Of a DNA stretch of 50,398 nucleotides, positions 14,756 through 22,886 are shown in pieces. Below the pieces are notes generated by a model that saw nothing but the letters and a program-made list of their open reading frames with translations, made no database searches and was not told the origin of the DNA. Source of the DNA: Oscillospiraceae bacterium (GTDB taxonomy: Bacteria; Bacillota; Clostridia; Oscillospirales; Ruminococcaceae). The DNA is taken from NCBI GenBank assembly GCA_009781425.1, contig WQYC01000019.1, positions 1 through 50,398 on the forward strand, in the 5' to 3' direction. Positions within the stretch are counted from its first letter, which is position 1. Each line of letters starts with the position of its first letter. The translations under genes were made by a program, and so were the position numbers.

Positions 14756-15364
14756 TCACCCAAACACCCTCAACCACCACTCATAAACCTTAAATCGAAC
14801 TTCGATTTTCCCGTCTGTTTCGATGATTTCGCTCACCTCGGGCGAAAAGTAAACCTCGCTGCTTGAAACCGTTGTGACCGCCGGCAGACACAGCGGCGGG
14901 AAAACCACGCACCACCAGTTCCGCCCTGCGCCTTCGCCGATTGTAACGCGGAGCGCGGCGTAATTCCCTGCAGGCATCGTAATGTTTTCGTAAACGCGGG
15001 TCGTGAAGTGCATATTCACAAGCTCCGCGACTACTTCATAATCATAACCCTGCGCGCTGATGAAAGTCTGCGCCTTTTTTTCTATTTCCGCGAGATTAAT
15101 TGCGGCGATTTGCATAGCTTCGTCGAGCGTCTGCGCGTCAGCGAAGCTGTTTTTTGTTCCCGCTATGATAAAATCGCGGAGTTGTTCTTTGAGGTTTTGG
15201 TCTTCGCTACTGTCGGAATGAGGCAGAATGTGCAGACGAAGCACTTCGCCCTGCGCCTTCTCCGAGTTCCTCGCGAAAGCCGTGAACGACGCTAAAAGCA
15301 ACGTCAAGCAGGAGCCTATGAGCATCGAAATTGTCAAAAAATTACGCTTAGTCTTAAATGTCAT
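14756..15364 (-). CDS. spoIIR: Stage II sporulation protein R
   Basis: The 202-residue exported protein matches SpoIIR: an N-terminal membrane/signal segment (about 8-32), GEVLRLHILPHSDSSEDQNL, and the family end ALRVTIGEGAGRNWWCVVFPPLCLP. In Bacillus SpoIIR is made in the forespore under sigma-F and triggers processing of pro-sigma-E by SpoIIGA in the mother cell. It is convergent with the PstS-like gene (7 nt between stops) and starts at ATG 15364 after GGAAAGGA. It indicates a spore-forming lineage. Confidence 0.93.
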   Translation of the reverse strand: MTFKTKRNFLTISMLIGSCLTLLLASFTAFARNSEKAQGEVLRLHILPHSDSSEDQNLKEQLRDFIIAGTKNSFADAQTLDEAMQIAAINLAEIEKKAQTFISAQGYDYEVVAELVNMHFTTRVYENITMPAGNYAALRVTIGEGAGRNWWCVVFPPLCLPAVTTVSSSEVYFSPEVSEIIETDGKIEVRFKVYEWWLRVFG

Positions 15365-15436
15365 GGTTTTTATGTCCTTTCCATTGGGTATAATATGTAA
15401 TGCAAGTATTATTGACTGTTTTTAACTTCTTAAACC

Positions 15437-15465
15437 TTGACACGAGCTTAATTTTAGGGTATTAT
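15437..15465 (+). promoter_or_regulatory. Possible housekeeping promoter upstream of the ECF sigma gene
   Basis: TTGACA at 15437-15442 and TATTAT at 15460-15465 are 17 bp apart, about 130 bp before the sigma gene. It could supply a basal level of sigma factor ahead of the ECF-type promoter at 15518-15545. Confidence 0.6.
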
Positions 15466-15517
15466 TAAAGGGACAACCGCAAAATATTGTAATTCTCAAA
15501 AAATATTTACTAAAAAA

Positions 15518-15545
15518 TGAAACTTTTTCATCAAAACCCCGTACT
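15518..15545 (+). promoter_or_regulatory. ECF-type promoter, probably autoregulatory
   Basis: TGAAAC at 15518-15523, a 16-bp spacer and CGTACT at 15540-15545 match the general ECF promoter form (GAAAC / CGT). It lies 48 bp before the sigma factor start. Autoregulation is the common pattern for this class. Confidence 0.6.
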
Positions 15546-15593
15546 ACTTAATTAGAGCGGGGAGAGCCGGAACGAGAAACGAGGTGACGCCGC

Positions 15594-16136
15594 TTGGACA
15601 ACCGGGACTTAAATGAATATTTCAACACTGTTTATGCGGACACCCTGCCGGCAGTGACCCGATATGTAATCAGCAAATGCGGGAATATCCTCGACAGTGA
15701 GGACATTCTTCAAAACATATACGCGCGGTTCTTCTCGCGCATAAAGAAAAAAGGCTACAGCGACATCGAAAGCGCGGAAGCGTTCCTTATAAATATAGCG
15801 AAGTTCGAGTGTAAGAACTACTTCGGGATTCTCAAAAAGAAGAATAAAACCTCGTCCTTCTCGGACTATTCCGAGGAGCAGATGGTTGAAATCGAAGCAG
15901 AAATGTCCCGCGGGGATAAAAATCTTGAAGACGTTTTGTGCAATGAGCTGCTTGCAAGGCAGATTTTCGATGATATTACAAGCGGCGACCCCGAAATAGG
16001 CAAAATATTCTATATGCATTTCGCGCTTGATATGAAGCTTGACCAAATAGCCGCCGAGCTTGAAATGAATCTTTCGTCAGTGAAGAACAAGCTTTACAGA
16101 ACGATTGAACGCCAAAAAAGAAAGTTCAACATATAA
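15594..16136 (+). CDS. ECF-type RNA polymerase sigma factor
   Basis: The 180-residue protein has a sigma-70 region 2 (about 10-80, with DSEDILQNIYARFF) and a region 4 helix-turn-helix (about 125-175, ALDMKLDQIAAELEMNLSSVKNKLYRTIERQKRKF). The start is TTG 15594, chosen because GAGGTGA at 15580-15586 is 7 nt upstream and no ATG is well placed. The next gene, 76 nt downstream, looks like its membrane anti-sigma factor. An ECF-like promoter directly upstream suggests self-activation on an envelope signal. Confidence 0.9.
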   Translation: MDNRDLNEYFNTVYADTLPAVTRYVISKCGNILDSEDILQNIYARFFSRIKKKGYSDIESAEAFLINIAKFECKNYFGILKKKNKTSSFSDYSEEQMVEIEAEMSRGDKNLEDVLCNELLARQIFDDITSGDPEIGKIFYMHFALDMKLDQIAAELEMNLSSVKNKLYRTIERQKRKFNI

Positions 16137-16212
16137 TAATTGATTATTACTCTATGTATTTTCATGGATTCCTCATATCCCCCGCACCATCATCTCGAAA
16201 GGAGGGCACGCT

Positions 16213-17913
16213 TTGATGAACAAGCATGATTTTTACAAGGAAATTATGTCGCAGTATACTTTCGACGAAAGTAAAATACGCAGGAACGCCAAACGCGCGT
16301 CCTCCGCTTCATTTTTCCTGTCGGTAACAAAATCGAAATGGCTCCCGCTTACCTCTGCCGCCGCGGTTTTCGCAGTCGTAGCAGCGGTAATCTTCGGTGC
16401 TGTGTTAAATGATAACGGTATAACTCCCCCCGCTCCGCATATTCCTTATTCAAACAGCGGAAATGCAAGCACCGTGAACGAAAGAGACCGTCTCATCATT
16501 ATGGCAACGAATAACGACTTTATTGATGAAAACGGACTCGCTGACGAGCAAATAGAAATGTATATATCCTTCGCGAAGCCCATGACCTCTGATGAATTAG
16601 ACAGCGTGCTCGCTTCCTACGGCGAAGATGTGCAGGTGGTCGTGCTTTGGCATAACGATTTAATGGTTGAATCTGCTGAGGAACATTCAGCCGCGTTCTT
16701 CAACGGCGCGAGAGTCCTCGCGAACGGCGGCTTATACTCAGAGCTCACGGCTCTCCCCGCGTTTACGGTGATTGAGCTTGGCGGCGGAGTAATCGACGAC
16801 AGCAACTTTGTTCCGATAACAACAATCCCAACCCACGATAATCCTATCGACTTACCGTGGACATACAATAATCCTTCGTTTGACCCGCTGAATATTGACG
16901 GCACAGGCGAGCCAGAAGACCCGTTCGTCTTACCGCCCGACGGCGAGGTGGACATTGACGATAGCAACCCTGAGCCCGTCTTTATCGAACCGATAGTTAT
17001 TCCCGGCGACGACGGACTGATTGAATTAGACATAGCAGGCGCGGCAGATGCCCGCTTCATAAACGGAAACAGATTCGTGCTGACAACAGCAAATCAAGTA
17101 TTATTATACGAGATAATCACAGGCGCAGACGATGTTCACTCACTGACGGCATTAGCAGGCTTCATGGCGGTAAATCCGCAGGTCGTCTATGTTGACGCCA
17201 ACACAGGCACTCTGCTGATTACAGGCGGCGACGCTTTCGGGCGAGTAACCAACCTCTTTATAGCGGAAGGCGAAAGCGGGGAGCTGCGACAGCTTGACAC
17301 CACCGTGATTGCTCAGGCGCAGGCAGAAATCAGAACCGCATTATTCAAGGACGGCGAGGTAGTTCTGCGCACGAGAAGCGACAGCATAAACACAATCTAC
17401 ACAGCAGGAAGAAACGGCGGATTTATACTAAGCAAAGCCGAGGAAACCGAAGACATTCTCGTAATATTAGGCTTCACAACACAGGGCTTTAAGTACGCGC
17501 GCATTTCCGAAGGCGTGACAAGAACCTTTAAGTACAACACAGTCGGCTTTAACGGCGAGGAAATTGACTTAGGCTTCGCAGAGCTCAGTGCAATGCAGGG
17601 CGAATTAAGGTTCATGCGCAGTAACGACGGCAGTAACTTCGCAGTGATTACCGACAACGGAACGTTCATCTGGAACGCAAGCCTCGGCGCGCTGACCGAC
17701 TACGCAATCGACACATTAGACGTAAGATTCCACCGTCATTCATCAAGCATCATCAGCGATGACAAGGGCAACTGGTACATTTTACAAGGCGCAGAGCTGA
17801 TTCCCACAACCGAAGAAGAAGCAGACGCACTCGCGAAAAAGCCCGTCTTCTCGTCAGCCTACAGGTTCTATGAAATCGCGCCGACATCGGTTAAAATTTC
17901 AATAATATCATAG
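16213..17913 (+). CDS. Probable transmembrane anti-sigma factor with large extracellular domain
   Basis: The 566-residue protein begins with about 50 charged cytoplasmic residues (HDFYKEIMSQYTFDESKIRR), one membrane helix (about 47-68), and a long outside part. This has an acidic/Pro linker near 215-265, then about 300 residues of repeating beta-strand/turn sequence (RLINGNRFVLTTANQVLLYE-like) that may form a propeller. That layout and position behind the ECF gene fit an anti-sigma factor. TTG 16213 or ATG 16216 can start it after AAAGGAGG at 16198-16205. No zinc-binding HxxxCxxC motif is seen. Confidence 0.7.
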   Translation: MMNKHDFYKEIMSQYTFDESKIRRNAKRASSASFFLSVTKSKWLPLTSAAAVFAVVAAVIFGAVLNDNGITPPAPHIPYSNSGNASTVNERDRLIIMATNNDFIDENGLADEQIEMYISFAKPMTSDELDSVLASYGEDVQVVVLWHNDLMVESAEEHSAAFFNGARVLANGGLYSELTALPAFTVIELGGGVIDDSNFVPITTIPTHDNPIDLPWTYNNPSFDPLNIDGTGEPEDPFVLPPDGEVDIDDSNPEPVFIEPIVIPGDDGLIELDIAGAADARFINGNRFVLTTANQVLLYEIITGADDVHSLTALAGFMAVNPQVVYVDANTGTLLITGGDAFGRVTNLFIAEGESGELRQLDTTVIAQAQAEIRTALFKDGEVVLRTRSDSINTIYTAGRNGGFILSKAEETEDILVILGFTTQGFKYARISEGVTRTFKYNTVGFNGEEIDLGFAELSAMQGELRFMRSNDGSNFAVITDNGTFIWNASLGALTDYAIDTLDVRFHRHSSSIISDDKGNWYILQGAELIPTTEEEADALAKKPVFSSAYRFYEIAPTSVKISIIS

Positions 17914-17934
17914 GTAGAATAGTAGCAACAAGAA

Positions 17935-17965
17935 GCCCGCAGGGAAATATCCCCGCGGGTTTTTC
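17935..17965 (+). terminator. Rho-independent terminator of the sigma/anti-sigma pair
   Basis: GCCCGCAGGG pairs with CCCCGCGGGT around an AT loop with one mismatch, followed by TTTTTCAATTTT, about 20 bases after the stop codon. Confidence 0.85.
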
Positions 17966-17976
17966 AATTTTAGTAA

Positions 17977-18098
17977 AACCACCCCGTCAACCAGTCTGCG
18001 GACTGGTTGCCACCCCTCCACGGAGGGGAATTGGGAACTGCGAAATGAAAAATAATTCCCCTCCTTGGAGGGGTGGCGGCGAAGCCGACGGGGTGGTT
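17977..18098. repeat. AACCACCCC-type long palindromic element, copy 1
   Basis: The 122-bp element begins AACCACCCCGTC and ends GACGGGGTGGTT. Inner arms CCACCCCTCC...GGAGGGGAATT and AATTCCCCTCC...GGAGGGGTGG repeat the symmetry, and small variable hairpins sit between outer and inner arms. Its end overlaps the stop codon of the minus-strand gene at 18098-18490. Further copies are at 19112-19154 (half) and 48816-48942 (inside a gene). Confidence 0.85.
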
Positions 18099-18490
18099 TA
18101 ATCCCGCGTCAGCCAAATCTCAGCAATCCGCGCCCCCGCACTAATCAGCAAGCCGTATAAAACCGAATTCAACGCGTATGTCAATCTGTAACCTGTTTCC
18201 TCTGGAACTTCACCCGCTATATGAAAAGTTGCAATTATAGCGACCATGAAGCATATCCCACCCGCATACAACGCACCTATTCTAACTCCCCTTGATATTT
18301 TAAACAAACTAAATCCATCTTTGCAATTCACAAGTCCAAAAGCGAACGATATAATAAGAATCATACAAAAAATAAACGAATGTCTTGTAACCCACTGAAG
18401 TTCACCTATATGTAAAATACTAAATAAAATCCCTATGATAAACAAAACCAAGCCGATAATTAGCCATTTATGCGACTTCAAATTTTTCAT
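18098..18490 (-). CDS. Small four-helix membrane protein of unknown function
   Basis: From ATG 18490, behind AGGAGG, the protein has 130 residues with four hydrophobic segments (about 8-27, 36-54, 70-90 and 103-122) and short loops. An upstream in-frame start at 18535 would add 15 residues but lacks a good ribosome binding site. I do not recognise a family. The last codon and stop lie at the edge of a palindromic repeat, so the C-terminus (IAEIWLTRD) may have been changed by it. Confidence 0.65.
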   Translation of the reverse strand: MKNLKSHKWLIIGLVLFIIGILFSILHIGELQWVTRHSFIFCMILIISFAFGLVNCKDGFSLFKISRGVRIGALYAGGICFMVAIIATFHIAGEVPEETGYRLTYALNSVLYGLLISAGARIAEIWLTRD

Positions 18491-18554
18491 AATTACGCCT
18501 CCTGTGAATGTTTTATTATAATAAAAGTTAAACATAATAAAATCAAAAAGTCAA

Positions 18555-19075
18555 GCCTTTTTAAAAATATTCTTTCAACTTTCGCAAATGAAAGTGAGGC
18601 TCATAATATCGCGGTTTCTAACACTTTCAACCGAGTTTTCAACTAAAATATTAGTTCGCAGTACTAACTATAGCAAAAAAGGCGAGTTTTCAACACTTTC
18701 AACGTTGAAAACTCGTTGAAAGTGTCTGAGCTCCAAATTTTACACACAGTAAAACGCGTAAAATCCAACCAGTATAAACTGCGTTTTATATACCGTGCGT
18801 TGAAAGGTTTGTTAATCGGGTTTTATGTCGAAAAGGCAGACAAGGTTAAAAAAATAACAATATCGCACTTGTGAATAATTGAGAATATAGTTAGTAGCGG
18901 AAACTAATTTAATTAGCCGCTAAAACTAACCGGAATTTACCTCGGCAAAATTTTGCGTAATAATGCGCTTTTAAACACTTTCAACGGTTATTTCAACAAA
19001 AATATTTGTCGAAAACTCTGAAAGGGGCAGTTTTCAACACTTTCAACAGAAAAATTGTTGAAAATCAGCATAAAC
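18555..19075. repeat. Non-coding stretch with iteron-like AACACTTTCAAC repeats
   Basis: The roughly 620 bases between the small membrane protein and the gene at 19167 hold no supported gene. They contain four exact copies of AACACTTTCAAC (18620-18631, 18692-18703, 18974-18985, 19036-19047), most flanked by further TTTTCAAC or GTTGAAA units. One cluster, 18684-18724, forms a large imperfect hairpin in which GAGTTTTCAAC faces GTTGAAAACTC. It may be iterons, a protein-binding array, or the debris of a low-complexity gene. Confidence 0.6.
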
Positions 19076-19111
19076 CTCTTGAGGTTTTCCAATAATACCA
19101 TATGTTTAAAT

Positions 19112-19154
19112 AACCACCCCGGCGCTTCGCGCCACCCCTCCACGGAGGGGAATT
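19112..19154. repeat. AACCACCCC-type palindromic element, half copy
   Basis: AACCACCCC, a GGCGCTTCGCGCC mini-hairpin, then CACCCCTCCACGGAGGGGAATT. This is one half of the 122-127-bp element found at 17977 and 48816, ending 12 bases before the next start codon. Confidence 0.8.
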
Positions 19155-19166
19155 GAGAGGATACTT

Positions 19167-19442
19167 ATGTTAAAAGGCGTCAACAAGCTAATAATCGAGG
19201 TCAGTAATCCCGAGAGCGAGGTTTTCGAGCGGGCGATATTCTTCGTGAAGCCCGAAAAAAGCGATATGGTTACGCGGGATTTGAATAAAAACGTGCAGGA
19301 CATTGTCGGCAAGGCGGAAGCCGCATCTAAATCGGGAAAGCTTCGCACTAAAAAAGGCGCGCGGAAATACGCGCTGTTGAAGTTCGCAGGTGCGGCAGGG
19401 TTTGGCGCGGCGGTTGCGGGGATTGTCATGCGGTTGATTTAG
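19167..19442 (+). CDS. Small tail-anchored protein of unknown function
   Basis: The 91-residue protein begins MLKGVNKLIIEVSNPESEVF and has an alpha/beta cytosolic part, a Lys/Arg-rich stretch (LRTKKGARKYA), and one C-terminal hydrophobic helix (about 70-90). Small proteins with a similar N-terminus are common but uncharacterised in Clostridia as far as I know. GAGAGGA at 19155-19161 precedes the ATG closely. Its 3' end overlaps the convergent VanY gene by 17 bases. Confidence 0.7.
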   Translation: MLKGVNKLIIEVSNPESEVFERAIFFVKPEKSDMVTRDLNKNVQDIVGKAEAASKSGKLRTKKGARKYALLKFAGAAGFGAAVAGIVMRLI

Positions 19443-20175
19443 ACGGATATAAGCCGATATATTCCTCAAGCGTCAAGCCTGTGTTCATAATCTGCTCGGC
19501 AATATCAATCCCGACGTAGCGGAAGTGCCACGGCTCGTAAATAAAGCCTGTTACATCTTCTTTACCCTTGGGGTAGCGCAGAATGAAGCCGTATTTCCAT
19601 GAATTCTCGGCAAGCCAGCGGAACTCGGGCGTTTTCTCGAACTCGTCAGTTACGTCATTATTGTGCAAAAACCAATCTGTGCTGAGTATATCAACTGCGA
19701 GCCCTGCGTTATGCTCGCTCGCGCCGGGCTGTGCAATTTGCGCTGATGTAAACGTAATAGCCTCGCTCTCGTCCATGCCGTGCTCCTGCACAAGCCGCTC
19801 GACGTAGTTGTTGAAGTTTTCGAGCTGTCTTTGCCTTGAACGGTAGGCGGAAACTACCCGCAGAGCAACGCCGTCGCTTTCTGCGGCGTTGAGCAGCTTT
19901 ATAGCAGAGGGCGCGGCGCGCGCGTCAAGGTAGAACTCGCGTGAACCCGAGAAGTCAATTACCTCAAGCTCGGGTGTGTAATCTGCGGGTAAGGGGTTGC
20001 TGTCGTTTATAAGGAAAAAAGCCCAGTAAGAGCGGATATTCTCGCTCGTGACGGGTGCTTCGGGAGCGTCAAAATCGGGGACATACGCAAACAAAGCCGC
20101 AAGCGAAACAGCAGCAGCGCAAATAAGCAAAACGCATATATTAACTAAAAGCAATCGCTTTTGACTCATCGGCAT
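19426..20175 (-). CDS. VanY-type D-alanyl-D-alanine carboxypeptidase (M15B)
   Basis: The protein has an N-terminal membrane anchor and then the M15B zinc-peptidase motifs: SAYRSRQRQLENF, QPGASEHNAGLAVDI (zinc His and Asp of SxHxxGxAxD) and EPWHFRYVG (catalytic Glu and third zinc ligand). Such enzymes trim the terminal D-Ala from peptidoglycan stem peptides outside the membrane. I take ATG 20175 as the start because GGGGGG lies 11 nt upstream; an ATG at 20169 is the alternative, and a longer frame reaches 20211. No vancomycin-resistance genes are nearby, so a wall-remodelling role is more likely than resistance. Confidence 0.88.
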   Translation of the reverse strand: MPMSQKRLLLVNICVLLICAAAVSLAALFAYVPDFDAPEAPVTSENIRSYWAFFLINDSNPLPADYTPELEVIDFSGSREFYLDARAAPSAIKLLNAAESDGVALRVVSAYRSRQRQLENFNNYVERLVQEHGMDESEAITFTSAQIAQPGASEHNAGLAVDILSTDWFLHNNDVTDEFEKTPEFRWLAENSWKYGFILRYPKGKEDVTGFIYEPWHFRYVGIDIAEQIMNTGLTLEEYIGLYPSKSTA

Positions 20176-20260
20176 AATCCTTATAGCCCCCCATATTCTT
20201 ATTATCGTCAATAATTGCTGATTATTAAGATTGATAAAAATTTATTTTTCTCTTTTTCTA

Positions 20261-20289
20261 TTTACAAGGCGGCGGCTTCATGATATAAT
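20261..20289 (+). promoter_or_regulatory. Promoter of the GH105 gene
   Basis: TTTACA at 20261-20266 and TATAAT at 20284-20289 are 17 bp apart, 34 bp before the ATG at 20324. This placement rules out the earlier in-frame start at 20231. Confidence 0.8.
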
Positions 20290-20323
20290 ATATATGACTA
20301 TATTAAATTTAGGCAGGCAATTT

Positions 20324-21286
20324 ATGAAACAATACGAGCGTGTCAGAAACGCTATGCTGGCAATGCAAAGATATTCGTGGGAGCAGGGCTTCGCCGCGCA
20401 GGCACTTCTTGAAGCGGGCGAAACCGAGCTTTTCGTGGCTATGGCGCATGACGCTGTAGTACGGCAGAAATATGACGGGCGATTAGGTATGCTCAACGGC
20501 GAGAAAGCCATAACCGACCCCGGCGCAAACGGAGAAGCTGTCTGGCGGGCTTATCAGGTAACAGAAAACGAGTTCTATAAGCAAGCCGCTGATAAAATGC
20601 TTGAATATTTACTGATTTACGCCCCTCATACAGAGGACGGCGTGATTTATCACTGCGAGGGTACGTATTTCAACGGCTTCACGCCGAATCAGATTTGGGC
20701 GGATTCTACTTATATGACGCCGCCGTTTTTAGCGATTATGGGTGAGCTGAACGAGGCGACGAAGCAAATCTTCGGGATTATGAACTACCTCAGAGACGAC
20801 GACAGCGGCTGTATGTTCCATATTTTCGACGTTGGAACGCAGAAGTTTGTGCGGCGTAAGCTTTGGGCGACTGCGAGCGGCTGGACTCTGCTCGGGATTG
20901 CAAAGGTTCTGCATGAAGCCAAGGTCTGCGGAGATATAACCGCGTATGAAACTCTTTTACAATCCGGCAAGGAAATCCTTGACAGTATGCTGAAGTTTCA
21001 ACGTGACGACGGCATTTTCCATGACGTTTTGAACGAGCCCGAGACCTTCACGGACGGCTCTTCTGCGATGATGATGGCGGCGTTTGTCTACCGCGGTATA
21101 TCGGAGGGGTGGCTTGACCGCAAATATAAGCAAAACGCCGACAAAGCACGCAAAACTGTCGCTAAGAACATCGACGAATTCGGGATTATGCGCGGGGTTT
21201 GCGGCGCGCCGAACTTTGAATCACAAGGAACCTCGGCAGAAGCGCAGGCGGCGTGGATAATGATGGAAACATGGGCTAAGAAATAA
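20324..21286 (+). CDS. GH105/GH88-type unsaturated glucuronyl/rhamnogalacturonyl hydrolase
   Basis: From ATG 20324 the protein has 320 residues without a signal peptide, so it works in the cytoplasm. The (alpha/alpha)6 pattern shows in repeated helices with RYSWEQGFAAQALLEAGE, DPGANGEAVWRAYQVTE, FTPNQIWADSTYMTPPFLA and WATASGWTLLGIAKVL. WADS.Y and the DPGANGE region resemble YteR-like enzymes, which remove unsaturated uronic acid from pectin oligomers left by lyases. Length (about 320-370 in the family) fits. A perfect inverted-repeat terminator follows. Exact substrate is inferred only. Confidence 0.82.
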   Translation: MKQYERVRNAMLAMQRYSWEQGFAAQALLEAGETELFVAMAHDAVVRQKYDGRLGMLNGEKAITDPGANGEAVWRAYQVTENEFYKQAADKMLEYLLIYAPHTEDGVIYHCEGTYFNGFTPNQIWADSTYMTPPFLAIMGELNEATKQIFGIMNYLRDDDSGCMFHIFDVGTQKFVRRKLWATASGWTLLGIAKVLHEAKVCGDITAYETLLQSGKEILDSMLKFQRDDGIFHDVLNEPETFTDGSSAMMMAAFVYRGISEGWLDRKYKQNADKARKTVAKNIDEFGIMRGVCGAPNFESQGTSAEAQAAWIMMETWAKK

Positions 21287-21300
21287 TTTAAACAACAAAA

Positions 21301-21324
21301 AACCTCGGAATTAATTCCGAGGTT
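21301..21324. terminator. Bidirectional terminator between GH105 and a surface protein gene
   Basis: A perfect 12-bp inverted repeat, AACCTCGGAATT/AATTCCGAGGTT, with A-rich sequence before and T-rich sequence after, between convergent genes. Confidence 0.85.
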
Positions 21325-21344
21325 TAAATTTTGTTTGCTTGAAA

Positions 21345-21965
21345 TTATCTCTTTTTACGGCTGATTACAACCGCGCCTGCCGCCATGAGAGCTATTGCGG
21401 AAGCAACAGCAACGTCAGCAACGCCTGTTTTAACGTCGCCGCCGTCAGCGCGAGCTACGGGTGCATCACCGGAAATAGCAACTGCGGAAACGCCTACAGT
21501 TACAGTAATTTCGAGTTCCTTGAACTGACGTCCTGCTAAGCCGAAGTGGTCATAGCTGCCGCCCCACTGACGAGCGAGGTCGATTGTGAGGAAGCCGGAG
21601 CTGTCTCTGTCAATTAAATCTAAACCGCTTTGAGAAAGGGTTGTGCCGTCAGCCTTAATGCTGATTTCAACGGGGATAGCCGCCGCTTCTTCATCGCCGT
21701 TTACCGGAACATTTGTCGAAATGCCTGTCCAGTTTCCGCTGAACGCTACGAAGTCAGCGAAAGAAATTTTGATTGTGAACGGTTTGCCGAATTCAAAGCT
21801 TGTGCTTGCGCCTGCCCAGTTTTCGAGGTCCCATTCGCCGATTTCATCGCTTACATCGGTGTCCATTTGACCCATGATTGTCGCGGTGTATGCGCTTGCA
21901 GAAACTGCCAATGCGCCGAACATAGCTACTGCTAAAAGAATACCTAATACTTTTTTAAGCTTCAT
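21345..21965 (-). CDS. Surface protein with sortase-like C-terminal signal (paralogue A)
   Basis: From ATG 21965 (behind TTGGAGG) the 206-residue protein has a signal peptide, a beta-rich mature part of about 130 residues, then ADGGDVKTGVADVAVASAIA, a hydrophobic helix and RKKR. That tail (KTG, membrane helix, basic end) resembles a sorting signal of the NPKTG kind, here with DVKTG. The neighbouring gene at 22048-22644 has nearly the same tail and signal peptide but an unrelated middle. The middle could be a carbohydrate-binding or adhesin fold, but I do not recognise one. Confidence 0.75.
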   Translation of the reverse strand: MKLKKVLGILLAVAMFGALAVSASAYTATIMGQMDTDVSDEIGEWDLENWAGASTSFEFGKPFTIKISFADFVAFSGNWTGISTNVPVNGDEEAAAIPVEISIKADGTTLSQSGLDLIDRDSSGFLTIDLARQWGGSYDHFGLAGRQFKELEITVTVGVSAVAISGDAPVARADGGDVKTGVADVAVASAIALMAAGAVVISRKKR

Positions 21966-21997
21966 TGTGAAAAACCTCCAAGTTTTTGTTTGCATAG

Positions 21998-22029
21998 TTA
22001 ATTCTGCACGAGTTAACGTGCAGAATTAA
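21998..22029. other. Perfect hairpin between the two surface protein genes
   Basis: TTAATTCTGCACG at 21998-22010 and CGTGCAGAATTAA at 22017-22029 form a 13-bp perfect stem with a 6-nt loop. No T-run follows on the minus strand, so it may stabilise or partly separate the two messages. Confidence 0.6.
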
Positions 22030-22047
22030 CAGCAATTTAAAGTTAAA

Positions 22048-22644
22048 TTATTTCTTTTTGCGGCTGAATACAACTGCGCCTGCCGCTACGAGAGCGATTG
22101 CGGAAGCAACTGCTACGTCGCCAACGCCTGTTTTAACGTCGCCGCCATCAGCGCGAGCTGTGGGAGCTGCTGCGGGAGCTGTAGCTGTGCCGCCGTAGGT
22201 TACAACGCCGCCTTTAACGGTAGCTATGAGGTTGCCGCTTGCATCAAGGAATTCGTATCTGTCGATTCCGAAAGAACCAACTGTCCAAAGGTTCATATCA
22301 ACCCAACCGCCAACAGAGTTTTTCGTGCCGCCGAGGTCAAGTCTGAGGGACGCTTGACCTTCGTCAAGGAATATGTCTTTGCCTTGCTCTGTGAAGCCTG
22401 CGCCTTCGTTAGCTACTTTCTTAGCTACGTCGCCCTGGTCGCCGAGACCGATATATACGTTCCCGTCGATTGCTCCGTTGCTGTCAGCAACTATGCTTGT
22501 GAAAAAGTAAATGATTGTAGCTACGCCATCAACCTGGTCTTCTTCTGCGAGTTGTAATGTTATCTGGTTTGCGCTTGCTGTAAGTGCTAAGCCGCCGACT
22601 AATGCGAGGGCTACTAAGGTTGCGAGAATTTTCTTGAGTTTCAT
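22048..22644 (-). CDS. Surface protein with sortase-like C-terminal signal (paralogue B)
   Basis: The 198-residue protein begins MKLKKILATLVALALVGGLA (signal peptide to about residue 25), has a beta-rich acidic middle, a Thr/Ala/Pro linker (GGTATAPAAAPTARADGG), and DVKTGVGDVAVASAIALVAA followed by FSRKKK. The last 40 residues are nearly identical to paralogue A at 21345-21965, whereas the middles differ, suggesting a shared cell-surface export route with variable display domains. ATG 22644 has GGAGGAAAG upstream. About 240 bases of AT-rich leader without a gene separate it from the GH10 gene. Confidence 0.75.
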   Translation of the reverse strand: MKLKKILATLVALALVGGLALTASANQITLQLAEEDQVDGVATIIYFFTSIVADSNGAIDGNVYIGLGDQGDVAKKVANEGAGFTEQGKDIFLDEGQASLRLDLGGTKNSVGGWVDMNLWTVGSFGIDRYEFLDASGNLIATVKGGVVTYGGTATAPAAAPTARADGGDVKTGVGDVAVASAIALVAAGAVVFSRKKK

Positions 22645-22886
22645 TTGTTACTTTCCTCCAAAATTGATTTGATTTACGGTTTCCCGATAAATGTTTATTG
22701 TTCGATAACACATTTATATAGAAATAGTATACTAAATTTTCGCGCGCTTAACTAACCAATTATTGCTCTGCTGTCCCCACATATTGCCAATAATGCGAAA
22801 AACCACTGTGTTTATGCGATTTTCGGCAATTATAGATAAAAATATGCAAGGATTTGTAAATTTAGGTAGTATAAAATACAAAGAAA

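Noticed and set aside
18588-18719. Plus-strand ORF of about 43 codons in the repeat region
   Set aside because: It has no ribosome binding site, consists largely of the AACACTTTCAAC repeats, and does not resemble a protein.
19426-20175. VanY as part of a vancomycin resistance cluster
   Set aside because: No vanH/A/X, vanR or vanS genes are near; M15B carboxypeptidases are common wall enzymes.
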